The notes under the pieces: model-generated | What the model saw: the letters and a program-made list of their open reading frames with translations, nothing else | What the model was told of the DNA's origin: nothing | The model's database searches: none | Assembly: GCA_030433805.1 (NCBI GenBank) | Contig: JARUXA010000003.1 | Span: 1-64,000 of the forward strand | Direction of reading: 5' to 3' | Length of the DNA: 64,000 nt | Source: Sphingomonas sp. PsM26 | GTDB taxonomy: Bacteria; Pseudomonadota; Alphaproteobacteria; Sphingomonadales; Sphingomonadaceae | Shown here: positions 1 through 8,122 of the stretch, in pieces | Numbering within the stretch: the stretch's first letter is position 1 | Layout: each line of letters begins with the position of its first letter | Made by a program: the position numbers and the translations under genes

Positions 1-127
1 GGGGGCCCGGGGGGGGGTGCCGGCGCGGTGGGGCGTTTTTGGGGGGGGGCGGGGCCCCCCCCCGCCCCCCCCCCCCGCCCCCGCCCGGCGCGCCGCCCCC
101 CCCGGCAGGGGGCGGAGAAGCGACCGC
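1..127. other. G/C homopolymer-rich edge, probable low-quality sequence
   Basis: Runs of up to about nine G and fourteen C with almost no A or T dominate the first ~110 bases, unlike anything else in the window. No coding frame with normal composition is present. I read this as a contig edge with unreliable base calls rather than biology. The last few bases before 128 are the short region downstream of ahpD. Confidence 0.6.
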
Positions 128-649
128 TTAGTTGATCGCGGCGTGAACCGTGGCGACCGCCTTCATCACCGCGCCGATGCGGACCGATGTCTGGATCGCC
201 TCGGCGGTGGCGCCGGCCTTCTTCAGGATCTGCTCGTGCGAATCGATGCACATACCGCAGCCGTTGATCGCGCTGACCGCGAGGCTGAACAGTTCGAAAT
301 CGACCTTGTCGATCCCCGGCTGGCCGATCACGTTCATCCGCAGCTTGGCGGGCATGTTCTGATATTCCGCATTCCCGGCAAGATGCGTGAAGCGATAATA
401 GACGTTGTTCATCGCCATCACCGCCGCCGCTGCACGCGATGCGTTGGCCGCCTCGGGGGTCAGCTTGCCCGCGACTTCGGCTTCGGCGGCATCGACCAGC
501 GGCTTGTAACCGGTGGCATGCGCGCAGGCGAGGAACAGGCCGAACTTCTGCTGGTCGGGCAGATGCGCCTCATTGAGCAGCGATCCGACGTTGAGGCGGA
601 TGTCCTTGGCGAAATCCGGGAGCGTCCCGGCGAAATCCTTGAGTGACAT
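128..649 (-). CDS. ahpD: Alkyl hydroperoxidase AhpD (carboxymuconolactone decarboxylase family)
   Basis: This 173-residue protein has the AhpD redox motif CGMCIDSH with C131, C134 and H138, matching the spacing of the catalytic dithiol and histidine in characterised AhpD proteins. In those systems AhpD reduces AhpC and has weak peroxidase activity of its own as a cytoplasmic oligomer. It lies downstream of ahpC on the same strand, 132 bases away, with a palindromic repeat between them, so the two are probably co-transcribed and share the OxyR-type regulator encoded divergently. The full-length frame and both catalytic cysteines indicate an intact gene. Confidence 0.93.
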   Translation of the reverse strand: MSLKDFAGTLPDFAKDIRLNVGSLLNEAHLPDQQKFGLFLACAHATGYKPLVDAAEAEVAGKLTPEAANASRAAAAVMAMNNVYYRFTHLAGNAEYQNMPAKLRMNVIGQPGIDKVDFELFSLAVSAINGCGMCIDSHEQILKKAGATAEAIQTSVRIGAVMKAVATVHAAIN

Positions 650-667
650 GGGGGGTCTTCTTTCTTG

Positions 668-773
668 CTCCCCTCCCGTCTGCGGGAGGGGTCAGGGGAG
701 GGCCTGGACATAGAAAAGGGGCGCCCGTTCCCGGCACGCCCCTCCCCTAGCCCCTGCCGCAAAGCGGGAGGGG
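668..773. repeat. Palindromic element, family B (diverged copy)
   Basis: Two inverted GC-rich arms begin CTCCCCTCCCG and end CGGGAGGGGG, with about 25 bases of AT-richer centre. It resembles the better-preserved copies at 57303 and 57554 in arm motif and total length (~105 bp), but its arms are imperfect, so the right end is approximate. It fills the gap between ahpC and ahpD and would form a long hairpin in their shared transcript. Confidence 0.7.
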
Positions 774-781
774 GACTTCGC

Positions 782-1324
782 TTACGCCGCGAGCTGGAGG
801 ACGTCGTCGCCCTTGTTCCAGTTGCACGGGCAGAGCTCGTCGGTCTGCAGCGCATCGAGCACGCGGAGCGTCTCGGCCGGGTTGCGGCCGACGTTCAGGC
901 CGTTGACCTGGACTGCCTGGATGACGTTGTCCGGATCGACGATGAAGGTCGCACGGAACGCGACATGCTCGTTCTTGTCGAGAATGCCGAGCTGCGAGGC
1001 GAGCACGCCGCCGTTATCCGCGAGCCACGGAAAGTCCGCTGCCGCCAGATCCGGGTCGGACTTGCGCCAGGCGAGGTGGACGTGCGCGGTGTCGGTCGAT
1101 GCGCCGATGAGAACCGCATCGCGATCCTCGAAGTCGCCCTTCAGGCCGGCATAGCCGACGATCTCGGTCGGGCAGACGAAGGTGAAATCCTTCGGCCAGT
1201 AGAACAGGACCTTCCACTTGCCGGGGAACGCATCCTGGCTGAGCGTCTCGCCTGCCGGAAGCGCGCTGGTGCCTTGCTGGACGGGAACGGTGAAGTCGGG
1301 GAGCTTGTCGCCGATGGTCAACAT
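782..1324 (-). CDS. ahpC: Peroxiredoxin AhpC
   Basis: This is a 180-residue 2-Cys peroxiredoxin that reduces hydrogen peroxide and organic hydroperoxides in the cytoplasm. The peroxidatic cysteine is C51 in FTFVCPTE. The C-terminal ELCPCNW (C165/C167) supplies the resolving cysteine in the arrangement typical of AhpC partnered with AhpD. A longer frame starts upstream at 1411, but ATG 1324 is chosen because AGGAGG lies about 9 bases before it and the protein then begins MLTIGDKLPDF like the family. ahpD follows, and oxyR is divergent across a 150-base intergenic region with an inverted repeat. Confidence 0.95.
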   Translation of the reverse strand: MLTIGDKLPDFTVPVQQGTSALPAGETLSQDAFPGKWKVLFYWPKDFTFVCPTEIVGYAGLKGDFEDRDAVLIGASTDTAHVHLAWRKSDPDLAAADFPWLADNGGVLASQLGILDKNEHVAFRATFIVDPDNVIQAVQVNGLNVGRNPAETLRVLDALQTDELCPCNWNKGDDVLQLAA

Positions 1325-1425
1325 GATGGTGGCCTCCTGGTTGAATTGGGGCCTCTCACCAGCATCCTCAAAAAGCGCCGCTTTGCCGCGTCGTCTCGTT
1401 GCCATCTTCATATAGGGCCTAGTTT

Positions 1426-1464
1426 AATCGATCCAAGTGGTTATTTATCCACCAGTGATCGATT
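1426..1464. promoter_or_regulatory. Inverted repeat in the ahpC-oxyR intergenic region, candidate OxyR operator
   Basis: AATCGAT at 1426-1432 and ATCGATT at 1458-1464 are perfect inverted arms, and a second pair GTGG/CCAC lies inside at 1437-1440 and 1449-1452. Half-sites recur at roughly 10-base intervals, which is how OxyR tetramers contact DNA in other bacteria. The right arm touches the oxyR ribosome-binding region, so autorepression is plausible. The assignment is inferred from position and symmetry only. Confidence 0.4.
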
Positions 1465-1474
1465 GGAGCAATGA

Positions 1475-2374
1475 GTGGCGACCTACCTACCGACGTTGAA
1501 ACAGCTGCAATATCTCGTGGCGTTGCAAGACCACGGGCATTTCGGACGCGCGGCGGAATCGTGTTTCGTGACGCAATCGACCCTGTCCGCTGGGCTTCGC
1601 GAGCTCGAAACGCTGATCGGCGTGACACTGGTGGAGCGCACGCGGCGAGTCGTTCGGTTCACCCCGCTCGGCGAACGGATCGCCGAAAAGGCGCGCCGGG
1701 TGCTGCGCGAAGCCGATGAGCTTGGCGACATGGCGCGCGCTGCCGGTCGGCCATTGTCGGGGGAGATGCGGATGAGCGTGATCCCGACGATCGCGCCGTT
1801 CATGCTGCCGCGCATTCTCCCGCGGCTGCGGCGCGACTATCCCGACCTCAAGCTGTTCCTTCGCGAGGAGCCCAGCGGGCCGGCGTGCGAGGGGCTACAT
1901 CATGGCCGTGCGGATTGCGTGCTGCTCGCACTGCCCTTCGCCTGTGGCGAGGTGGACTCGGAAGTTCTTTTCGAGGATCGACTGTTCGTGGCGGGCGCGC
2001 CCGACGAGATGGGCGATGCCACGCTCGCGATGCCGGCGGGCGAGATCGACGAGACCCGGCTGCTGCTGCTGGAGGACGGGCATTGCCTGAAGGACCATGC
2101 GCTATCTGCCTGCGCGCGCCCCGAATTGCGCGCCGAAGCGACGATGCTCGGCACCTCGCTCCACACGATCGTGCAGATGATCGACAATGGATTGGGGCTG
2201 ACGATGCTGCCCGAAATGGCGCTCAAGGCGGGGATCCTCGACCATACTGGACTGATCGCCCGGCCGCTCGACGCGAGCAGTCCGTCGCGCAAGATCGCGC
2301 TTGTGTGGCGGCGGGGTTCGCCGCGGGAGAAGGACTTCCAGCTGCTCGCCACGGCGCTGGCGGACGCGGCCTGA
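1475..2374 (+). CDS. oxyR: LysR-family peroxide sensor OxyR
   Basis: This is a 299-residue LysR regulator with an N-terminal winged HTH (about residues 5-65, including FGRAAESCFVTQSTLSAGL) and a C-terminal effector domain. The segment GHCLKDHALSAC carries C204 and C213 nine residues apart, matching the C199/C208 redox pair of E. coli OxyR, so peroxide sensing by disulfide formation is well supported. Translation starts at a GTG; an ATG four bases upstream is in another frame. It is divergent from ahpC, the expected target. Confidence 0.93.
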   Translation: MATYLPTLKQLQYLVALQDHGHFGRAAESCFVTQSTLSAGLRELETLIGVTLVERTRRVVRFTPLGERIAEKARRVLREADELGDMARAAGRPLSGEMRMSVIPTIAPFMLPRILPRLRRDYPDLKLFLREEPSGPACEGLHHGRADCVLLALPFACGEVDSEVLFEDRLFVAGAPDEMGDATLAMPAGEIDETRLLLLEDGHCLKDHALSACARPELRAEATMLGTSLHTIVQMIDNGLGLTMLPEMALKAGILDHTGLIARPLDASSPSRKIALVWRRGSPREKDFQLLATALADAA

Positions 2375-2450
2375 CGAAACCATTTCGTTGCTCAACCGTA
2401 TTTATGCTGCGCCGCCCCCAGGGGTCGCCATCATTTTCACGGAGAGCCTT

Positions 2451-3158
2451 ATGACCCTCAAGAACACAATCTATGCCACGGCAATGGCCAGCGCCCTTGC
2501 AATCGGCGCTGCTGCCACCGCGCAGACCGCAACGCCCCCGGGTGCGCCCGCAACCGGCATGCAGCAGGCCCCTACCGCGCCCACGACCGGCACGCAGACC
2601 GCACCCGCACAGGGCGCGCCGAACGCTGGCGCACCGGCAGCAGGCACACCCGCCGCCCCGGCTGCAACGACCAACCCGACCGTCGGTGGTGCCGCAATGG
2701 ACGCGACCAAGACGATCACGGACAACGCAGCGGCTGCGCCGAACCTCAGCACGCTGGTGAGCGCAGTCAAGGCAGCCGGCCTTGCGACGACGCTGTCGGG
2801 CACGGGTCCGTTCACGGTGTTCGCGCCGACCAACGATGCATTTACGCGTCTGGCACCGGGCACGGTCGACACGCTGATGAAGCCCGCCAACAAGGCGACG
2901 CTGGCCAAGGTCCTGACGTATCACGTCGTCCCGGGCACGATCACGCTCGCCGACTTGCAGCAGAAGGCGACCGCCGGTGGCGGGAAGGTCGTGCTGACCA
3001 CGGTCGAGGGTGAGCCGCTGACCGTCGAGATCGCCAACGGCGCAGTCGCGCTGACCGACGTCAACGGCAACAAGAGCTATGTCGAAACGCCGGACGTCCG
3101 CCAGTCGAACGGCGTCGTCCATGTTGTCAACGGCGTGGTCCTGCCGAAGCTGAACTAA
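2451..3158 (+). CDS. Secreted fasciclin (FAS1) domain protein
   Basis: The protein has 235 residues: a signal peptide (about 1-25, ending ATAQ), a low-complexity Ala/Pro/Thr/Gly linker (about 25-75), then one FAS1 domain. The domain shows the typical pattern TVFAPTNDAFTRL and, near the end, GVVHVVNGVVLP. FAS1 proteins are exported and linked to adhesion or envelope interactions in bacteria, but no specific partner can be inferred. ATG 2451 is chosen because GGAG lies just upstream and it begins the signal peptide; the longer in-frame extension overlaps the oxyR tail. It converges on moaE with a four-base overlap of the two stop regions. Confidence 0.88.
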   Translation: MTLKNTIYATAMASALAIGAAATAQTATPPGAPATGMQQAPTAPTTGTQTAPAQGAPNAGAPAAGTPAAPAATTNPTVGGAAMDATKTITDNAAAAPNLSTLVSAVKAAGLATTLSGTGPFTVFAPTNDAFTRLAPGTVDTLMKPANKATLAKVLTYHVVPGTITLADLQQKATAGGGKVVLTTVEGEPLTVEIANGAVALTDVNGNKSYVETPDVRQSNGVVHVVNGVVLPKLN

Positions 3159-3595
3159 GCCTTCCACCGCGCGGCGGCGGCATCGTCGCTGTCGCGCGGT
3201 TCTACCCAACTGGTCGCGCCCCCGCGCGTTTCCTTCTTCCAGAAGGGCGCCTCGGTCTTCAGGCGATCGATCAGGAACGCGCAGGCCTCGAGCGCCGCGC
3301 CACGGTGCCGCGCCGCGGTTCCCACGAACACCACGATCTCCCCCGGATGCATGTCGCCGACACGGTGCGTGATCCGTGCATCGATCAGGTCCCACCGCGC
3401 GATCGCGCCATCCGCAAGCGCCTCAAGCGCGGCTTCCGTCGCGCCGGGATAATGTTCTAGCGACAGCGTCGCGACATTGTCGTCGCTGCGGACGAGCCCG
3501 ACGAACGTCGCAATGCCCCCCGCCCCGCTCGCCGAAATCGCAGCGAACTCACCACCGGCGTCGATGATCGCTTCGCTGACCGTGACCGTCATCAT
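3155..3595 (-). CDS. moaE: Molybdopterin synthase catalytic subunit MoaE
   Basis: This ~146-residue MoaE-family protein transfers sulfur from the MoaD thiocarboxylate to precursor Z (cPMP) to form molybdopterin. Family hallmarks visible are GATEAALEAL, the THRVGDMHPGEIVVFV strand and the WKKE lysine region near residue 120. Tandem ATG codons (3595 and 3592) are possible starts. moaD ends seven bases upstream, so the pair is co-transcribed with pgsA in the order pgsA-moaD-moaE. Confidence 0.92.
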   Translation of the reverse strand: MMTVTVSEAIIDAGGEFAAISASGAGGIATFVGLVRSDDNVATLSLEHYPGATEAALEALADGAIARWDLIDARITHRVGDMHPGEIVVFVGTAARHRGAALEACAFLIDRLKTEAPFWKKETRGGATSWVEPRDSDDAAAARWKA

Positions 3596-3602
3596 GCGCG
3601 CG

Positions 3603-3860
3603 TCACCCGCCCGTGACTGGAGGAAAGATTGCGACTTCGCGTGCGTTGCCCAGCGGCGCATCGAGCGCGACGAACACCTGATCCACCGCCGCGCGCAGCC
3701 GTTGCCGGTCGACGAAGGCGGCGGCATGCACCGCGCTGTCCGCCGCCAGCCAGTCGATCAGCTGCGCGACCGTGGTCACGGTCTCCGGCGGCGAGACGGT
3801 CTCGCTCGCCTTCCCGATCCGTTCACGCACCCAGGCGAAATACAGCAACTCTATCGTCAA
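3603..3860 (-). CDS. moaD: Molybdopterin synthase sulfur carrier MoaD
   Basis: This is an 85-residue ubiquitin-like sulfur carrier ending in the required C-terminal Gly-Gly (PVTGG), which is adenylated and then thiocarboxylated before docking into MoaE. The start codon is TTG, giving MTIELLYFAWVRERIG; no better ATG exists in frame. It begins three bases after the pgsA stop and is followed after seven bases by moaE. Confidence 0.92.
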   Translation of the reverse strand: MTIELLYFAWVRERIGKASETVSPPETVTTVAQLIDWLAADSAVHAAAFVDRQRLRAAVDQVFVALDAPLGNAREVAIFPPVTGG

Positions 3861-3863
3861 GGT

Positions 3864-4430
3864 TCAGTCCATATGCTTCAGGCCGACGCGCAGGTAATCC
3901 CAGCCCGTCACCAGGGTGAGCGCTGCCGCGCCCCATAGGGTGATCAGCCCGACCTGATCGACCCACGGATAGGCGGTGAGCGCCCCGCCGAGGATCAACG
4001 CGCCGAGCGACACGAGCTGCAGCGTCGTCTTCCACTTGGCGAGTTTCGACACCGGCACGGAGACCTGCAACTGCGCCAAGAACTCGCGCAGCCCCGACAC
4101 CGCGATTTCGCGCAGCAGGATCACGAGCGCTGCGATCTGGTGAATGCCCGGGATGATCGCGGGTTCCGGTCCGCGCGTGCCGACCAGCAGCAGGATGACG
4201 GCAGCGACCATGATCTTGTCCGCGATCGGATCGAGGAAGACGCCGAGCTTCGACACCGTGCCTTGCGTCCGCGCCAAATAGCCGTCGAAATAATCGGTGA
4301 TTCCCATCAGGCAGTACAGCACGAACCCTGCTGCATAGCCGTCGAGCCAGTCCGGCCACCACAGGAACCACGCGAGCAGGGGGATCGCGACGATACGCGA
4401 CAGGGTGAGGAGGTTGGGGAGCGTCAACAC
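3864..4430 (-). CDS. pgsA: CDP-diacylglycerol--glycerol-3-phosphate 3-phosphatidyltransferase
   Basis: This is a 188-residue integral membrane CDP-alcohol phosphatidyltransferase that makes phosphatidylglycerol phosphate, the committed step to phosphatidylglycerol and cardiolipin. The signature D46xxD49G50xxA53R54, then G63xxxD67xxxD71, is complete, so the metal and nucleotide sites look intact. Several hydrophobic segments fit the usual six transmembrane helices. It leads the small operon with moaD and moaE, a grouping with no obvious functional logic. Confidence 0.93.
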   Translation of the reverse strand: MLTLPNLLTLSRIVAIPLLAWFLWWPDWLDGYAAGFVLYCLMGITDYFDGYLARTQGTVSKLGVFLDPIADKIMVAAVILLLVGTRGPEPAIIPGIHQIAALVILLREIAVSGLREFLAQLQVSVPVSKLAKWKTTLQLVSLGALILGGALTAYPWVDQVGLITLWGAAALTLVTGWDYLRVGLKHMD

Positions 4431-4494
4431 CCGCCTGCTCTAGCTCTGTGGGCCGCGCGGCGAAAGCCCGCGATGGTAAATCGTGTCGCCCAAG

Positions 4495-4539
4495 GGGTTT
4501 GCCGATTGGGGGTTTGCAGATTGGCGGGTTGCCGCTTGG
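4495..4539. repeat. 15-bp tandem repeat, three units
   Basis: Units GGGTTTGCCGATTGG, GGGTTTGCAGATTGG and CGGGTTGCCGCTTGG lie head to tail just upstream of the MFS transporter start. The first two differ at one position. They could arise from slippage; no function is evident. Confidence 0.75.
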
Positions 4540-4597
4540 CGGAAGGGTGGGCTATGGAGCGGGCTTATTCCCGCCACATCGAGGCAACGATCCCATC

Positions 4598-5887
4598 ATG
4601 CACAACGCGCTCGGCTTGCTGAAGGAGCGCCGTTTTCTCCCGTTGTTCGTCACCCAGTTCCTCGGCGCGCTCAACGACAATCTGTTCAAGACGGTGATGG
4701 TGCAGTTCGCGATCTACAAGATCTTCGCGGACCCCAAGCTGGAACAGAATTTTACGGCATTGGCGACAGCCCTCGGCATCCTTCCGTTCTTCCTGTTCTC
4801 CGCGCTCGCGGGGCAACTGGCGGACACGAACGACAAGGCCAAGATCATCCGCATCGTGAAGACGGCGGAGATCCTGATCATGATCGTCGGCGCCGGGGGG
4901 CTGCTGCTCGCATGGACCGGCTATTCGACCGTCGGGCTGGTGATGATGCTGTTTTCCACGCTGTGCTTGGGGATCCACTCCGCTTTCTTCGGGCCGATCA
5001 AATACGCGATCCTGCCGCAGCATCTGCATGAGGACGAAGTCCTCGGTGGTACCGGTCTGGTTGAATCCGCGACCTATATCGCGATCCTGCTGGGCACGAT
5101 CCTCGGTGGCTTCATGGCGGTGCAACACGCCGCGATCGCGGTTCTAACGATTGCGGTAGTCGGCTGGCTGGTCTCGTTCAAGGTCCCCCCGGCCGCGCGC
5201 GAGGGCAAGGAACTCGTCGTCAACTACAACCCGTTCACGTCCTCCTGGCGGCTGATCTCGGGGACGATGCACATCCGCCGCCTGTTCCTCGCGATCTGCG
5301 CGATCAGCTTCTTCTGGACGATGGGGTCGATCCTGATCATCGTCTTCCTGCCGCTGGCGAAGAACGTGCTGACCGCGAACAACCACGTCTTCACGCTGAT
5401 GACCGCGCTGTTCTCGATCGGCGTCGCGGTCGGATCGGTGCTGATCAACTCGCTGCTCAAGGGGCATACCTCGGCCAAATACGCGCCCGCCTCGGTGCTC
5501 GCGATGGGTGGGTTCGTGGTGTTGTTCTCGCTGCTCGTGCGCGGCTGGCCGGTGGCACCGGTTGGCACGCTGTACGATCTGGCGAGCTTCATCGCGATCC
5601 CGCGCGCGATCCTGCTGGTGTCGGTGCTGATGGGGATCGCGATCACCGGCGGGATGTTCGTCGTGCCGCTGTACGCATTCCTGACGACGACGGTGTCGAA
5701 GGACGAGACCGCCCGCACCGTGGCGGCGAACAACGTCGTCAACGCGGGCGCGATGACGATTGGCGCGCTCGGCGTGCAGGGGCTGACGTTGCTGGGCGTG
5801 ACGCCCGACAACATGCTGCTGGTGGTCGCGGCGATGTGCCCGGTCTCGGCGTGGATCGCATGGAAGCTCCACGTTGCCTGTGATTGA
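4598..5887 (+). CDS. MFS transporter of the lysophospholipid transporter (LplT/Aas N-terminal) type
   Basis: The 429-residue protein is almost wholly hydrophobic with about 12 predicted membrane helices. It opens with the LplT/Aas-like segment FLPLFVTQFLGALNDNLFK. This family flips lysophospholipids across the inner membrane for re-acylation, sometimes as the N-terminal part of a fused acyltransferase; no acyltransferase follows here. ATG 4598 is chosen over an in-frame start at 4448 because the upstream stretch is a tandem repeat with no family similarity and GAGG lies before 4598. Substrate assignment is by family only. Confidence 0.8.
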   Translation: MHNALGLLKERRFLPLFVTQFLGALNDNLFKTVMVQFAIYKIFADPKLEQNFTALATALGILPFFLFSALAGQLADTNDKAKIIRIVKTAEILIMIVGAGGLLLAWTGYSTVGLVMMLFSTLCLGIHSAFFGPIKYAILPQHLHEDEVLGGTGLVESATYIAILLGTILGGFMAVQHAAIAVLTIAVVGWLVSFKVPPAAREGKELVVNYNPFTSSWRLISGTMHIRRLFLAICAISFFWTMGSILIIVFLPLAKNVLTANNHVFTLMTALFSIGVAVGSVLINSLLKGHTSAKYAPASVLAMGGFVVLFSLLVRGWPVAPVGTLYDLASFIAIPRAILLVSVLMGIAITGGMFVVPLYAFLTTTVSKDETARTVAANNVVNAGAMTIGALGVQGLTLLGVTPDNMLLVVAAMCPVSAWIAWKLHVACD

Positions 5888-5936
5888 CCGGGCCTGCGAT
5901 TGACCGGTCCGGGCTACGCCGGGCCGGACGCGCGCC

Positions 5937-6104
5937 TTAAAAGATGAACGTGTAGAAGCAGACGAAGAAGGCGGAGAAGCTCAGTACGAAGAGCTTCACG
6001 TCCTCCTCGTCGCGCACGCGAGTCCGCGCGAGGCGCTGAGCGGCGACGGCCTGTCGGAAAGGATGGCGGGCGCCGGATGCGGGAAGCGGGAGGGTGCGTT
6101 GCAT
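5937..6104 (-). CDS. Small membrane protein of unknown function
   Basis: A 55-residue frame starting MQRTLPLP has a basic N-terminal half (many Arg) and a very hydrophobic C-terminal segment, LFVLSFSAFFVCFYTFIF, which ends the protein. This suggests a single C-terminal membrane anchor. A longer in-frame start exists at 6143. The composition contrast and position between two real genes make it a plausible gene, but I recognise no family. Confidence 0.55.
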   Translation of the reverse strand: MQRTLPLPASGARHPFRQAVAAQRLARTRVRDEEDVKLFVLSFSAFFVCFYTFIF

Positions 6105-6291
6105 GATGCTAGTTAACGCTTTGTTTACGATTTCATCCAGCATCCGTTGCGGTTAACGGGCGTCCGAAATCGGGACTCTATACCCGCCCAAATCCGCTAC
6201 GCATCCGCCCACCACACGACCTGTCGCAATAGTTCACTGACGGATCAGCTTGTTAAGACGTCGTTGACCAACGGTCGTGTTAACCAGTGGC

Positions 6292-8082
6292 ATGAGTATC
6301 CGGCGTATCCCCTCCGAACATACGGTGGCGTTCCTGTTGGGCGTCGTGTTCTTCGCGGTGGCCACGGCGTCGGTCAGCTTCGCGCGGTTCGATGGCGGAG
6401 TCGCCTATGTCTGGGGTGCCGCCGGACTGTTGCTGGCACGCCTGGTGACCTTGCCGGTCAACCGCTGGCATTTGCCCTTGCTGTGGTGTGGGCTGGGTTG
6501 CGTGCTGGAAATCGCGGTGTTCGGGCTCGGCTGGCGCGCGGTTCCGGCGCTGACGCCGGTGCTGCTGCTCGAACCGGTCCTTGCGGCGATGCTGCTCCGC
6601 CGCGTGCTGGGGCCGGGGCTGCACATCGCGACGGTGCGCGGCATGCTGTGGTTCATCGGGCTTGCCGGGATCGTCGGGCCGCTGGTGTCGGGGGTGTTCG
6701 CCGGCGCGATCGTCGTTTTCTACGCAAACGCACCGTATTGGACCAACCTGCTCCACTGGGTCGTCGCACACGGGCTCGGCGCGGTGCTGGTCACGCCGAT
6801 CGCTTATGTCGCGTTCAATCCGGAATGGATCGGCCGTATCAGCCATTGGAAACGCAGCGACCTGTTCGCGAACACCGCGCTGTTGCTGGTGGTCGCGGCA
6901 ACGTCGGTGTTCGTCTTCTACCAGAAGACCGCGCCGATCCTGTTCCTGCCGCTGCTCCCTATGGTGCTGGCGACGGTTCGCGGCGGACGGATGGCGGCGA
7001 TCGCCAGCGTCATCATCGTTGGCGCGACCGGCGCGGTGCTGACCGCGCAGGGCCGCGGCCCGATCAACCTGATGCCGGGATCGACGGGTGAGAAGACGTT
7101 GCTGCTGCAGGGGTTCATCGCCTGCACCGTCCTGCTCGTGCTGCCGGTCGCGTCGCTGCTGACGCAACGCCGGATCATCGCGGAACGCTGGCGCGAGAGC
7201 GAGGCGCGCTATCGCACGATCGCCGACAGCCTTGGCGACGCGATCATCGACGTCGCCGCCGACGGGACGATCCGCTACGCATCGTCCGCGATCGCGGGAA
7301 TGACCGGCCTGCCGTCGGATGAAGTCGTGGGCAGCAGCGCGCAGGACTTCATCTTCGCCGACGACGCGCCGACCGTCGCCGAAGCCTATCGCCAGGCGCT
7401 GGAGACTCCGGGCCGGGCGGTCATCGTGCAATATCGCGGCGCACCCGTCGACGACGGCGAGCGTCGCTGGTTCGAGGCATCGATCCGCGCGGTGACCGCG
7501 CAGGGCGAGGCGCTTGGCATCGTCGGGTCGATCCGCGACATATCGGACCGCAAGAGCCTGGAACTGTCGCTGACCCGCGAGGCCCGGCTCGACCCGCTCA
7601 CCGGGCTGGCGAACCGGCGCGCGTTCCTCGAGCAGCTCGAACAGCGTTGCGCGGCGACGCCCTCCGCCTCACCCAACGCGCGCGCGGGGAGCCTCGCGAT
7701 CCTCGATCTCGATCATTTCAAGCGGATCAACGATCGCTTCGGCCATCCGGCGGGCGATGCCGTGCTCCAGGCGGTGGCGACCGAAGCGATGCGCTTCTGC
7801 CGCAGCCATGATCTGGTCGCGCGGATCGGGGGCGAGGAGTTCTGCGTCATCTTCGGCGGCGCGACCATGGCGGATGCCGAGACCGCTGCGGACCGTCTGC
7901 GGCAGGCGATCCGCGCGCTGCGGATCCCGATCGGCGACGACCAGACGATCACGGTCACCGCGAGCATCGGCCTGGCCGAGATCGTCCCCGGCGGTGCCGC
8001 GCCCGAGATCCTCAAGCGGGCCGATACCGCGCTGTACGAAGCCAAGCGGCACGGGCGCGACCAGTTGCGGATCGCTGCGTAA
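6292..8082 (+). CDS. Membrane-anchored diguanylate cyclase (MASE1-PAS-GGDEF)
   Basis: The protein has ~596 residues: an N-terminal MASE1-type sensor of about eight membrane helices (to residue ~290), a PAS domain (about 300-420, ending GIVGSIRDISDRK), and a GGDEF domain. The active-site loop reads GGEEF, so c-di-GMP synthesis is expected. RSHD lies five residues before it and is a canonical RxxD inhibitory site, so product feedback is likely. DPLTGLANRRAF opens the cyclase domain. GTG 6277 in the same frame is an alternative start; neither has a strong ribosome-binding site. Confidence 0.92.
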   Translation: MSIRRIPSEHTVAFLLGVVFFAVATASVSFARFDGGVAYVWGAAGLLLARLVTLPVNRWHLPLLWCGLGCVLEIAVFGLGWRAVPALTPVLLLEPVLAAMLLRRVLGPGLHIATVRGMLWFIGLAGIVGPLVSGVFAGAIVVFYANAPYWTNLLHWVVAHGLGAVLVTPIAYVAFNPEWIGRISHWKRSDLFANTALLLVVAATSVFVFYQKTAPILFLPLLPMVLATVRGGRMAAIASVIIVGATGAVLTAQGRGPINLMPGSTGEKTLLLQGFIACTVLLVLPVASLLTQRRIIAERWRESEARYRTIADSLGDAIIDVAADGTIRYASSAIAGMTGLPSDEVVGSSAQDFIFADDAPTVAEAYRQALETPGRAVIVQYRGAPVDDGERRWFEASIRAVTAQGEALGIVGSIRDISDRKSLELSLTREARLDPLTGLANRRAFLEQLEQRCAATPSASPNARAGSLAILDLDHFKRINDRFGHPAGDAVLQAVATEAMRFCRSHDLVARIGGEEFCVIFGGATMADAETAADRLRQAIRALRIPIGDDQTITVTASIGLAEIVPGGAAPEILKRADTALYEAKRHGRDQLRIAA

Positions 8083-8122
8083 AGCCGTTGGCGACGGCGA
8101 AAAGGTCCCCTAAGCAACGGGA

